Assembly: GCF_019059575.1 (NCBI RefSeq)
Contig: NW_024881792.1
Coordinates: 620,001 to 684,000, forward strand
Origin: Amphibalanus amphitrite
Taxonomy: Eukaryota; Arthropoda; Thecostraca; Balanomorpha; Balanidae
DNA: 64,000 bases
Direction of reading: 5' to 3'
The notes below the pieces were generated by a model. The model searched no databases, was not told where the DNA came from, and saw only the letters and a list, made by a program, of their open reading frames with translations. A program made the position numbers and the translations under genes. Shown one piece after another: positions 33,969 through 45,267 of the stretch; the stretch's first letter is position 1, and each line of letters opens with the position of its first letter.

Positions 33969-35371
33969 GATTGAGTTTTATTCACGATCGATGGCAACAC
34001 AAGTCAAATTCCTAAAACCAGACGTTTCGGCCACAGGGTGCCTTCGTCAGTGGACACTAGTGATTAAATTAAAAACACATAGTATCAAAAACAATCGGTA
34101 TAAATCGTTCGAAGTCGACACATCGGGCACAGGTTTCGAAATGCATTCTTTGGTTCAACATTAAAAACCTAAATTGAGAACGGCATTCATCACGCTATTG
34201 TTCTTGTCGCGTTCTTTTGATATGCTGAAAATTAAATTATATGATGAATGTACCTACAGGTCACAATGTCAATGTCGGAACGTTTAATTCGCTCGCCTTT
34301 TCTCAGAGTCTTTCAAAGTTCGCCAATCACCTTTCGTTTAGAAATCGTTTACGTTTTGTTTCCTAGTGCCATCATTGCAGCCGTTTTTGCCTTCAGGGGC
34401 ATTCCACGATAGATCGACCAAGGCCTAACACCCGACCATTTTTGATTTTGATGAAATCTTGTCTATAGGGTTCTCTTATGCCCTGAAGTCAATGGTGACA
34501 ACGCCAGGCCCCTACGGTCAGCGGTTTAGGAGATATAGCCCCGGGCATTTTGACGAGGTCACTGCAGAGTGATTTTTGAGGTGCTATATCTCCTAAAGTA
34601 ATGAAGGAAATGCATTAAACCTGTACATCGTTGTGATGGCGGTGAAATGAGCAATTTATTGGCTATCTCGGATTTCCAAAAAAAGTTATTTTGATTTTTA
34701 GCTGTGACGTCATCAATTTTTGAATTTTCTGGCTACCCCCCTAGCACATTAAAATTTGTCATTATTTTTGCTCAGAAATATATATCGGTCAATGTTCTTT
34801 TGACTGTCAAAAAATAAAAATGGTTATCTTTCTATAAATATTTTATTTTATTTTTTGAAAACCACTCTGTAATATGAAATTTGCATACATTTGCTCTGAA
34901 ACGACAAATAGGTGCAGCTGGCACGGACAGTGGAAGGACTGGATTTATAAAACACCTAAATAATATTTTCTTGAATATTTTTCGCAACTGGAACAAAGCG
35001 CAAGATATTTTAATTTAACATTCTGTATTTCCCAAAAGTATGATTTAAATTGATCGAGCGTTACAATAACGTAAAACAATGTAGTTTGTTTGTAGTAATG
35101 AGTGCAGACGATCAAGGGGAAAACCCTTGAAGCTGAGTCCGAGTTACTGTGATACAATTGTGCCCTAGTTGCGACCCACCCGCTGTGAACAAACAATGGG
35201 GGAACACTACACCGCCTGGTCGGTATCGCTCCGTGACAAACACCCCTCCCCCGGCGCGTCGGTCCACAGCCCACACGTTCCGCCAGACAAAGACGTTATC
35301 ATCGGAGACGCAAGCGATTTGCGTGTCAGTCTGGTGAAGGGCTGTGCCAGAGACGGTCTGAAGACTGCGCC

Positions 35372-35708
35372 ATGACCAGGAATTATTGTGCTGACCCATT
35401 CAAGCGTCACAAAAGAAAAATAAGCCGACAGGTTCGGCTTGCAAGCAAGAGTTTGATCGATCAGGTGAACGATCCGCGGCTAAAGGAAGACGACTACCTG
35501 TGTATAGATTGTAAGGTCAGGCTGACAAAACGACCAAAAAGTTTACCCGTGGAGGAAAGTTTGGTGTCACAGCCCCAAAGTGATTCTGGAAGTCAAGATG
35601 AAGATCATTCAGCACCATCGGCAGACACATCACTCTCTGAGGTGGAGGTCAACCGACAAATCACGGAAGACGTGCTCCCTCTTCTTGGCGTATCTCCTCT
35701 GACGACAA
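35372..35708 (+). CDS. Transposase-like gene, exon 1 (Cys/His N-terminal domain)
   Basis: Starts at ATG 35372 and encodes a basic N-terminal domain with the spacing C-x3-F-x2-H and later C-x2-C (CADPFKRHKRK near residue 6; DDYLCIDCKVRL near 40-51), suggestive of a DNA-binding zinc finger. A Ser/Asp/Glu-rich linker follows. The frame ends at a strong donor, AA/GTAAGT (35709). A (GT)n microsatellite lies in the following intron. The role is inferred from position and from the DDE-like exon downstream. Confidence 0.6.
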
Positions 35709-35785
35709 GTAAGTAAAAAATTTCTTACCTTTTTTCTTCCCAGCGTGTGTAACTAGTTTCACCATTCCTGCGCTAAAAAAACAAG

Positions 35786-35854
35786 TGTGTGTGTGTGTGT
35801 GTGTGTGCGTGTGTGCGTGCGTGCGTGCGTGCGTGTGTGTGTGTGTGTGTGTGT
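35786..35854. repeat. (GT)n/(GTGC)n microsatellite
   Basis: About 70 bp of alternating GT with GCGT interruptions, in the first intron of the transposase-like gene. Confidence 0.9.
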
Positions 35855-35938
35855 GAAATCTGACCTGTATTGAGACGAAGTTGAGCTTCGGCAGTTGATA
35901 TCTATGCTGAAAAGAAGTCATATTTCTTTCACGTGTAG

Positions 35939-36146
35939 CAAAGCTCAGAAAATAACGGCTCCATTACGACCTTTACAGAAGGAAAAAAACGAGCCGCAGA
36001 AGCGTGGTTCTGCGTCTGAAAAGCTAAAAAAGGGCGTCAACGTCGCTGAAGCGGAAGTTTCAGCGTGCTTTGCAGACGGACATCCCGACGCCTGAAGGAA
36101 CGCCTGCCAAGAGACGGAAAGCTGCTGACGACGACGAATTAGCCCG
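35939..36146 (+). pseudogene. Transposase-like gene, exon 2, frame disrupted
   Basis: Bounded by a polypyrimidine acceptor TTTCTTTCACGTGTAG (ending 35938) and a donor CCCG/GTGAGA at 36147. The coding potential is basic and Lys/Arg-rich. The first half is open in one frame and the second (KRKFQRALQ, then KRRKAADDDELA) in another. The switch is at the A6G3 run near 36030, and the first half is also out of phase with exon 1. Either the copy has one or two indels, or the exon boundaries differ from mine. Confidence 0.45.
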
Positions 36147-36568
36147 GTGAGAAAAATATGGAGTCAGGCGTTTATGGCGACGTTTAGTTCTGGTTAGCGA
36201 TTTTTGATCATGGAATCGACAGAAAGAGTTTAACTTGCAAATAATAATAACCTTTATATTTCGATTGACTATGATCACATCCGCAAATGAGGATGATCTG
36301 GGTATATGTAAGTTCGTGCATGTGCAATTCTTTCCGGGGAGCAAAAATATGGGCAATGTATCTGAAATCGACGACGCAGAAGTTTTTCCGCTTTGAGGCA
36401 GTTTCCACCCATGGGGTATGTTGTTAACGATATCTACGAATGCTCGTATATATACCTAAAATCGATTTAAAGAAGGCTACGTGGATCCATAAAAAAGGCT
36501 ATCTGTGCGCAGCGTGGATACTGCCGGTTAAGTTAATCAGTCGCTTCAACAAGTTGGTATTTCGGCAG

Positions 36569-38177
36569 GTATCGACAGCTGATGCAGGAGTTGAAGGAAA
36601 CATATCAGTCCACGACGGACTACAAGAAGCGGCTGTCTATTCTGACGCTCTTGCCGTACCGGATCGACGAGACGGCGAAGTTCTTCGGCGCCAGCACGAA
36701 CATGGTAAAACGCGCGCGCCAACTTCGGGAGTCCAGCGGCGTTCTGCCTGACATCGGCGCCGACAGTAGAGGCCGTCGCATCAGCGAGGACAATCAGATG
36801 AAAGTTCGGCAATTTTATGAGTCGGACGAAGTAAGTAGAATGCTACCAGGCAAGAAAGACTATGTAACTGTTCGTAAAAAGGATGGGTCAAAGGAGAAGT
36901 TGCAGAAACGATTGGTCCTTGGCAGTCTCACGGAAATTTATGAACTTTACAAAAAAGATCAAAGCAACCCAAAGATAGGATTTTCTCGTTTTGCTGCGCT
37001 TCGCCCAAGAAATTGCGTGTTGGCAGGAAGTGCTGGCACGCATGCCGTGTGCGTATGTACTTATCACCAAAACCCCAAACTTCTCATCGCCGCCTTAGAC
37101 CTCGGCAAACTGACCTATCATGACCTCATGAATCACTGTGTGTGCGATGTAACCAATCGGCAGTGCATGATGAATGAGTGCACGGAGTGTCCTGGTGAGG
37201 CGGGTATATATGGTTTCTTGAAAGCCATGACGAGCGACGGTGATGACAGCGACGAAGAAGATGACGACGATGACGCGGAAGTTAGGTACAGGCAGTGGGA
37301 AAGCACAGACAGGTGCACGCTTATCGAGAAAGTGGAAACGCGCGGCGAATGTGTCAGATTGTTATGTAGGCAAATACGAGCGCTGACAGTGCACCACTAT
37401 CGGGCCCATACTCAGAGTGCGTATTTCGCGCAGCTCAAGGACAGTGCACCAGACGGAGAGGTGGTCATACAAGGCGACTTCTCAGAAAACTTCTCCTTCA
37501 CTGTCCAAGACGAGGCCCAAGGATTCCATTGGGACACCTCGCAGTGCACAATACATCCCTTTGTCGCATACTGGCGGGACCAGGGCGAAGTGCATCATAA
37601 GAGCTTTTGTTGTATCACGGATGATAGGAAACATGATCCCGCTATGGTGCATGTATTTTGTGACGAAGTTGTTCGAGAGATCCGTGGCGTTGTTCCGCAG
37701 CTCACGAAGGTTCACTACTTTACGGACGGCTGTGCAGCCCAGTATAAGAACCGGTACAATTTTGTAAATATCTGCCATCATGAGGAGGATTTTGGTGTGA
37801 AGTGTGAATGGAATTTTTTTGCGACCTCGCACGGGAAGGGTGCTTGCGATGGCATTGGCGGTACTGTTAAGCGAGCAGCGTACCAGGAGAGCCTCAGGCG
37901 GCCTTACAGTGACCAAATTTTGGATGTGGAAGCACTGCACAGCTACCTGGTTGGTCAATTTCGGTCAGCTATCCGATTCATTTTCGTTCCTAGTGTCCGA
38001 GTGGCGGAAAAGAGGCAGATGCTCAAGGCCCGCTTCGCTAAAGCTGTTGCAATCAGAGGAACGCAGCGCTACCATAGATTTACACCTGTGACTGTATCAT
38101 CTCTTAGAGTTCACGAACTCTCAACGGATGAGGGTCGTGTCGTGAGCATGCATGCTCGGACGAAACGTTCCAAGTAA
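36569..38177 (+). CDS. Unclassified DDE-like transposase, main exon
   Basis: Begins after the acceptor TTTCGGCAG (36568); CG from exon 2 plus G restores an Arg codon. Counting from the first internal ATG (36582): a helix-turn-helix-like segment at residues 27-50 (RIDETAKFFGASTNMVKRAR), a Cys-rich cluster at 186-203, an acidic run at 219-232, then three conserved-looking blocks: GDFSENFSF (D299), FTDGCAAQYKNR (D382) and ATSHGKGACDGIGGTVKR (D423 with preceding H). An RNase H-fold D..D..D/E catalytic core is inferred from these. I recognise the blocks from uncharacterised proteins repeated in many invertebrate genomes, but cannot name the family. Stop at 38175-38177. The frame is intact over 530 codons. 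Confidence 0.7.
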
Positions 38178-38664
38178 AAAGTGTGTTTGTGTGGCCGTGA
38201 TCTCGTTCCTGTCTTGGTGCTTTGCCGTCTGTTATTGCAACTGCAATAGAAATGCACTCCGTTGTTTATGGCTTTTATTGCATCCAGCGTTGAAAATGAT
38301 GATTCGCTGATGAAATACCTAGTCACATTACACCACCATACACCACCTTTTGCCTTCCTGAAACTACCAATTATTTTGTTCGTTTATAATTAGTCGGTTC
38401 GTAAATATGCTTTGCAAATCGACTGTCGGTTGGTCATTTGAGCTACGTTGATAAACAAGGCAGCTGTGGCAGCTCAAAAGTATGTATAATTTTGCCATTA
38501 TATTGACTCCTGTGCAAGTAATATTAAAGTTCTTTTTTTGTTATCAAAAGTGAAGTTAAAGAGAAGAATATTATATGCCGAAACCCAGATAACCTCTTTT
38601 TGGAAGTAACTGGTCCTCGCAGATGTGTCTTATATTGCTTAATAACCCGATTCTGTAAATCAGA
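38178..38664 (+). other. 3' region of transposase-like gene
   Basis: AT-rich; includes AATATTAAAG and AATAAA-like words before the right TIR. No further coding sequence. Confidence 0.4.
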
Positions 38665-39909
38665 GTTTGTAGTGCGATTTTCAAAAAATAAAATAAAATA
38701 TTTGTAGAAAGATTAACATTTTTGTTTTTTCCCAGTAGAAAGGAAATTAACGGAACTTTATTTCTGAGCAAAAATAATGGCAAATTTTAATGTACTAGGG
38801 GGGTAGCCAGAAAGTTTAAAAATTGATGACGTCACAGCTAAAAATCAAAATCTTTTTTTTTTAAATCCGAGATGGCCAATTAATTGCCCATTTCACCACG
38901 ATCACAACGATGCAAAGGTTTAATGCATTTCCTTCATTCCTTTAGGAGATATAGCACTTCAAAAATCACTCTGCAGAGTGACCTCGTCAAAATGCCCGGG
39001 GCTATATCTCCTAAACCGCTGACCGTAGGGGTCTGGCGTTGTCACCATTGACTTCAGGGCATAAGAGAACCCTGTAGACAAGATTTCATCAAAATCAAAA
39101 ATGGTCGGGTGTAAATCTGATAAAATTTTGGTCGATCTATCGTGGAATGCCCCGGCAGCGTTCGCCGGCCGCGTGATGGCGCGGCCGGTCTGGCGCAGAT
39201 GATCGTTCCGTGGCGCAGGTCGTTGTAGCGTCTCCTTGCTTAGAAGGTTCTGTTGTGTGGGTACATGGCCTTGGTTGTGTCAGTGGGTAAAGAATCCAGG
39301 TTTTTCGTTCACTGTATCTTGGAAACTGATGTCAAATTTTACCAAATAGGAAAATGTCAAAATTTACCAAATTGGAACAGTGCTCATGTCATTGAAAAAG
39401 GCATGTCAAAATCGATGAGAAAAGCTCTGGAAGCAGCTCACATCAGTTTCCAAGATACAGTGAACGAAAAACCTGGATTCTTTACCTGGGCAGAAACGGC
39501 TGCAATGATGGCACTAGGAAACAAAACGTAAACGATTTCTAAACGAAAGGTGATTGGCGAACTTTGAAAGACTCTGAGAAAAGGCGAGCGATTTAAACGT
39601 TCCGACATTGACATTGTGACCTGTAGGTACATTCATCATATAATTTAATTTTCAGCATATCAAAAGAACGCGACAAGAACAATAGCGTGATGAATGCCGT
39701 TCTCAATTTAGGTTTTTAATGTTGAACCAAAGAATGCATTTCGAAACCTGTGCCCGATGTGTCGACTTCGAACGATTTATACCGATTGTTTTTGATACTA
39801 TGTGTTTTTAATTTAATCACTAGTGTCCACTGACGAAGGCACCCTGTGGCCGAAACGTCTGGTTTTAGGAATTTGACTTGTGTTGCCATCGATCGTGAAT
39901 AAAACTCAA

Positions 39910-40980
39910 CTGGGTGCTTCTGCTATGGGTAGGTTGCAAATATGTGTGATGATTGAGGTTAGGTTAGGTAAGTCATGTCACATTTTTTTATGGACACTTG
40001 GCAAATTAAATAAAGGTTAAGGTTAAGGTTGATGAGCTAGGTTAGACTTGGTCTATTTGGTGCTCATGTCCGGTAGGATGGTACATAGAAGGATCAACAG
40101 TAGACATATGTATGTAGGATTGATGACTATTTGACACTTGAAAATAAAAACTAGCGTAACCTAATCTAAGCTGACCGAACTAAACCTAAGGTACTAAGCA
40201 CCTAAGTTCTTGTGCCTACATCTCATACCAACTCAAAATAAAGTTCCTTGCTGGAAGATTACCCTCTAGTACATTTTATCCCAGCCCTGTGAAGAAAACT
40301 AATGCTTCTAAGTCCTGAGTCACTTCTGGCCATCCACAGAAAGAAGCGCTGAGAGCTTTGCTATTGTATATTGGACCAAAGATCACTATCACAAATGACT
40401 ATTAACACATATCATATGATCATATCGTTGCATGGCTTGTCACATTGACAATTTTTTATCCTTTTTCAAGAAATGCAAAGTTTCATTTGCCAGACACTTG
40501 AGTAATGCACATTACCATCTGCATAGCAAAGTACAGCTGCCTGAGTTCGTTCATTCTAGATTTTTCGCTTCATAGTAAGCACTTCATAGTTATGATCTTG
40601 CTGTTATAAGTTATAAATTAATTATTCATCCCAATACATCGATAGACAATTTTTTTTTAATTTAGTCCGAACCTTTTGATGGGAAGGATTCACAAGGACA
40701 GACCCACCGCTAAGCAAAGCTTGTTGCGATGACCCTGCCCTCTACCCTCCGATCGCGCAATTCCGATTCTATGGCAGAATTTAGAGTCCAAAGTTTGACG
40801 TGCGCACAAAGCCGCGCACGGCCGGTCCCCTCGCTGACTTCGCCTGGCTACGGCCTGCCACCAACCGCAACCATACCTGTCAGGAGGCCAGGGCATATTT
40901 TAAGGCACTTACTGCGTCCCATTCTGGGACGCAGCCCCCTCGCCTTGGAACGTAGCCCCTGCTGATTTGGCCCACTGCGT
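39910..40980. other. No gene seen
   Basis: AT-rich with short AGGTTAGGTTAGG and AAGGTTAAGGTTAAGG patches (about 39957, 40013), then a GC-rich stretch with a small hairpin CTGCGTCCC/GGGACGCAG (40912-40934). Confidence 0.4.
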
Positions 40981-41166
40981 CCCTACCCTGTGCCGTGTCC
41001 GGTTCCCTGACCTGTGCCCTGCTGTGTGCCCTGACCTGTACCCTTCCCTCTAAAATGTCCTGTGCCATGCCCTGTAACCTGCCGTGCCCTACTTTCTGCC
41101 CTCCTCAGTGCCCTACTCTCTTCCTTGCCCTGTGCCCTTAGTCGTAGCGCGTGCCCTCTGCTCAAC
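40981..41166. repeat. CCCTGTGC-type low-complexity repeat
   Basis: Degenerate ~10-bp units (CCTGTGCCCTG) on the plus strand. ORFs here are repeat translations. Confidence 0.7.
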
Positions 41167-41526
41167 TTTGGCACGCAGTAAAAATTTGTTAAAATATGCC
41201 CTGCAGGAGGCCCATTGTAACGACGCGACCGCAATACGAGAGGTGCCGAACGAAATACGAGGAGCGATTGTAAAATTATGCTTGTTTTGTGGCGCAGCTA
41301 ATTTGAATTTATCAGCGTTTGATTAGTTTATTGAGGTAGCTGTTTTATTTGTGGTTTATTTGTTAAGAGTCTTCTATTGTGGGTAAGGGCAATTTCTTTA
41401 AACCATTGAGACTGTGACGTCTAGTAAATTTCATTTGTGTTACTTGAAGAAATATAAAGAAGACAATAAATCGATGCGTTTAAAAGGCCAAATACCCAAG
41501 AAGACTCCACAGTTTAAAGAAACGCC
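41167..41526 (+). other. Probable leader or LTR zone of BEL element, not resolved
   Basis: Upstream of the gag start. A TGTAAC at 41216 and GTTACT near 41443 could mark LTR ends, but the right end is not a clean CA and no second LTR is in the window. Confidence 0.25.
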
Positions 41527-42744
41527 ATGGCCACGTCAATCCGTTCGCTGTCGGATTTGAGACGGAAGCGGGGACAGGAGCTGGCTACGTTAAATCGGGT
41601 GAGTCGTAGAGCTTCAGTGCTTCTGGAAATTAATGGCACACGTGCTGAACTGTGGGCAATTCTGAAAGAGTTAGATGATGCGTTAATTAAATTACAGGAT
41701 GCCAATTGGAAGTACGTCGACCGCATTGCCGATGACGACTTCGAACGAGAGCGAGCTGAACGCTACGAACAAGACGCAGCAGACAAATGTGCAGGTCTCG
41801 CGAGATTAAGCGGTAGGTTTTGCACTTTTACATTTCCGGTTATATCTCAGAAACTAATCGATCCACGATGAAACCATTTTACACGATCATGGCCGGCTTG
41901 TTACCCAACAAGTCGATCGCATCTTCAACACTTAAAAGCTTAAGACGACGAAGATATAGCCTGAAGTACACTAAATTTTCTAGGTGCAAAACCTACCGCT
42001 AAAACCCGCGAGCCCTGTACAAAATTGCAAGATTCTATTCTAGCCCGATTACGCGAAGGACAAAATGATGCGAGTGTTAAAGACCAGACGATAGCTTCAA
42101 AATCAGAGTCAAAATTAGGTACAGCATATGAATCAGTCGAATCAGACTCGGACGTACATCGACAGCGAACACGAAACGACGCAATGAGAAATGATAGTAG
42201 TGAAGACGAACAAATCTCGAGCCATTTGAACGAACATGACGAACGAAGACGACTAGAACGACACGCAAGTGAACGACATTACGGGCAAGTTGACGACAAT
42301 CGACCTGGTCCCTCGGTGATTTTTCGAAGCAGTCTGCCACGGTTGGAGCTGGAAACATTCAATGGCGACATTTCGACTTGGCCAAGGTGGTTCTCCTTAT
42401 TTAAATCCTTAGTTGATGAACAGCCAATTACGAATGACGAGAAAATGGCGCACTTACAGAACTCCGTTACTGGGTTAGCGCGCCACACGATAGGTGGAAT
42501 GCTCTTTGACGGGAATCTGTATCAGGCCGCCATGGCAGCGCTTAAAGATCGTTTTGGCCGCGAGGAAGACATCATTTCTGCCAACTTATCTCGGGTGTTT
42601 TCTGCTCCTTCCCCGGTGTATCTCGACCCATCGAGTTTGGAGAAATTCCACGGATCAGTCCACTGCGCGGTAACGGTGCTTCAAAATACGGGCTACGAGG
42701 GAGATTTACATTCGACCGAAAACCTTCGCCGCGCGGTGCACTAA
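41527..42744 (+). pseudogene. BEL/Pao gag, N-terminal and capsid region
   Basis: Starts ATGGCCACGTC at 41527 with a coiled, charged N-terminus. A GT-AG segment (41813-41983) interrupts it; when it is removed the frame continues. The capsid region carries the DUF1759 pattern: LPRLELETFNGDISTWPRW, then NDEKMAHLQNSVTGLA and ALKDRFGRE (about 42345-42565). The frame hits a stop at 42742-42744; the next conserved block (KLPSQLKRNWGEY) is one frame over, so there is an indel near 42740. Confidence 0.85.
41813..41983 (+). other. Intron-like segment in gag
   Basis: 171 bp starting GTAGGT and ending TTTTCTAG. Joining 41812 to 41984 keeps phase (split GGT codon) and skips stops in the gag frame. It could be a true spliceosomal intron or a small insertion that happens to be excisable. 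Confidence 0.5.
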
Positions 42745-42747
42745 AAC

Positions 42748-43532
42748 TTCCTTCTCAACTGAAACGCAACTGGGGGGAGTATATTATGGACATCAGGAAG
42801 CCAAACTTGATTCATTTTGATATATGGTTACAAAAGCAAGTTCGCATCGCATTAAATTATGCCACTGTGTCGTCATCGGATAGCAAGCGTACTACGGACA
42901 GATCTGACAGGCATCTGGAACAGGATCATATTAGGAGTACATTGACCACCATAGCATCTACAACCCGAGACTGCCTGTGCTGTGGGAATGGAGCGCATCA
43001 GCTGGATGAATGCTCATCTTTTGCGCAGATGGATGTTGCGACAAGAGCAAAGTATGTCTTCAACAATCGGCGTTGCTTTTCTTGTCTCAAAGGGGGTCAC
43101 TTAGCACGGTTTTGCAAATTCAAAGCTAGCTGTGGTGTAGCAGGTTGCAACCAAATACATCATAAAATGTTACACGATGTGCAACCAGAACCGTCAAGGG
43201 ATAAGCTGGAAGACAGATCAGTGGCTGTCGTAGAAAACCCTTCTCAAACTTTACTGCAAGTTGTCCCGGTGCGCGTGCACGGACCCAAAGGAGCTACCCG
43301 AGACACACTAGCTCTTTTGGATCCCGGATCGCAAACGTCGTTATGCGCTGATGCAGTTGTGAATGAGCTGGGACTCACAGGCGCGGATACCCAACTGCTT
43401 CTTAGGCATATTGGAGGCGATGCACCACCACAGAGATCACAGAAGATAAAGTTACTTTTGACCCCCTTGACAGATGAGGAGAAGAAAGATGTTATTGTCC
43501 ACGAGGCTTTTTCGGTACCCCAGGTGAATATA
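42748..43532 (+). pseudogene. BEL/Pao gag-pro: zinc knuckles and aspartic protease
   Basis: Encodes Cys/His knuckles CLCCGNGAHQLDEC and CFSCLKGGHLARFC (about 42976-43125), a further CGVAGCNQIHHKMLH, then the retroviral-type protease active site region LALLDPGSQTSLC (about 43308). The usual D-S/T-G triad reads D-P-G here, so activity is doubtful. Coding ends at VPQVN where a DNA element is inserted. Confidence 0.85.
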
Positions 43533-45265
43533 CAGGGTGATTTTTTTAACTGTTAAAAAGTAAACGTCAATGGTGGTCCCTAAATCGAAAAATCGCGTGC
43601 AACATGGTGTGTCAAAAGTGGAAATAGCCGCCCGGCTTTAGTTCGCCAGCCTTGTCAATAGATGGCAGTATCACAATATGGGCAGCGGATCGTGCAATTG
43701 ACGTCAAATTTTCGTTATCTGCTAAGAATTGAATGGCGGATCTTTTCATGCAAGAATCAAGTAAATCGGTCCACAACTTTTCTAGCAACAGAGATATGAA
43801 GTCAAACACTCTGCCAGAGCGGCGGCGCGGCGGCCGGCGGCAGCCGTTACGCGCCGCCTGGGAGACTGGCGGCGCTGAACGGTTCCGAATTGGCACTGCA
43901 CTAAAACCTGTTAACTGCTTGGAATAGTTATTATAGCAAAATTTTCATTCAAGTGAGGAATAACCAAGGGCAGCAAGTATGTATGCTTGTGTGCGTATTA
44001 TGTAAGCCAAGAAACTGCCTTAGCAGATACTCGCTAATATTAGATCCAGCCAAGTCCAAACGCATCCCAGGTGATGTGTTTCTGATGGGTCAACAATATT
44101 TATCGTTCGAGGGCGGATACAGTTTTAACAATACAAAAAAAATATTTTTGCACAGCTCTATTCCTTGAATAATTCTCTACAACGCCTCATTCCTAGTTAA
44201 GCGAATTAGCCCACCCTGGTTGAATAAATAAGGCGATTTCGCCACAAGGTCGGGGAAAGCCGACCGAAAACGGCCGCGCTCAACGTTAATTTGGGCATGC
44301 AGACTCTTAAAAACTCGCATTGGGCGGGTAGGGTTTCCCAGGTATTGGCTCCAAAACACCGTATTCGGCTCCCGAATACGTCCAAGTGACCCGCCTCGTT
44401 CCTAGTTAAGCTCTAATTAGATCAAGTGACTCATAGGGAGCGAAAAAAAACGACAAAAAGCATGAATTTCCCTATGGCGGCGGGCTGCCGGGTTGCCAGA
44501 CGGCGCACCGGCTATTTCCACTTTTGACACACCATGAAAAGCAATGCACGTGATAGATAAATCTGGGACATTTTGTATGGTGTCATCATTTGTCCCTTTT
44601 AACCGACGGCCTCGGCCCCAATGGAGCCTGAAAATGTCCCACCAATCGGGCACGCATGGTCCACTACCGTTCAGTAAGGAATGACACAAAACGATGATTT
44701 TGAAGCATTGAGCCAGTTCGAAGCATACGATGATCAAGGAGATACCTCAGAAAGACGTTAAATAACGCATGAACAAGCTTGTAGTCATAAATAGCCTTCA
44801 AACGGTCCATCTGGCGTATGTGCAGCGTTTGAAGAATCAGTCTTCAGGGAGAAAGAAAAACAGCGAATCAGACACCACCAGGTCCGCCAATATCAAAATC
44901 CTCGACCTGCCCTCCCTAAACTTCTAGTTTTTGGACCTAGCTATGGCAGATATAACAAGAAAACAGTGGAAATATCTGGCAGAGCTGAAAATGGGCGATA
45001 GGAGCCTTTTCAGTCCGCCAAATGAGTATGGGAGTCCATAGTGCTGTTCAACACGTGCTCAGGCGGGCTGATTCGTGTCGGTGAGAGAGGGGGTAACTTC
45101 AAGCACAAGTAAAATACACGATGGACGTTCCTTCACATCGTGTCTGCATGAAATCAAAATGTCCCAGAATGCTCGTCATCTTGGCATATAATTTTGCCAG
45201 ATATATTTGCATTTTAACCCCACTAGACTTCATTTACTTTTTAACAAGTAAAAAAAATCACCCTG
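43533..45265. mobile_element. 1.73-kb non-autonomous DNA element in BEL
   Basis: Termini CAGGGTGATTTTTTTAAC (43533) and inverted ...AAAAAAATCACCCTG (45265), flanked by TA on both sides, so a 2-bp TA target duplication is likely. BEL coding resumes directly after it. Inside is a second inverted pair: CATGGTGTGTCAAAAGTGG (about 43603) and its complement (about 44517-44535). No transposase ORF. The TA site suggests a Tc1/mariner-like relative, unproven. Confidence 0.75.
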
Positions 45266-45267
45266 TA

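Larger units (their letters stand above)
30707..33970 (-). mobile_element. CR1-like LINE, nearly full length
   Basis: Minus-strand LINE running from about 33968 to a (CAATA)n tail at 30707-30735, preceded by TTAAATGTAAATA. It contains endonuclease and RT with two apparent frameshifts (separate entry). The 5' end coincides with the outer edge of the inverted-repeat structure starting at 33971, so either the LINE was truncated there or that structure inserted at the LINE's start. Confidence 0.85.
34396..39153 (+). mobile_element. 4.76-kb DNA transposon with long TIRs, unclassified family
   Basis: Starts GGGGCATTCCACGATAGATC and ends in its exact complement at 39153. The pairing continues inward for roughly 475-490 bp with a few mismatches (to about 34870 and from about 38665), including ATATCTCCTAAACCGCTGACC-type blocks. 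It encloses a three-exon plus-strand gene (35372-38177). Termini, TIR length and a single transposase-like gene fit a cut-and-paste DNA transposon. No clear target duplication was found at the TIR edges. I could not place it in a named superfamily. Confidence 0.8.
33971..39909. mobile_element. Outer inverted-repeat structure
   Basis: 33971-34392 is the reverse complement of about 39490-39909, with few mismatches. The termini are TTGAGTTTTATTCACGATCG and its complement. The right side has extra unpaired sequence (39154-39490, itself with a local inverted repeat around ACTGATGTCAAATTTTACC and CATCAGTTTCCAAGATACAG). The left arm ends exactly where the inner transposon begins. It is best read as an older foldback-type element into which the inner transposon jumped. 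Confidence 0.75.

Noticed and set aside
39957-40030. Arthropod telomere repeat (TTAGG)n
   Set aside because: Only two to three imperfect units, too few for a telomeric tract.
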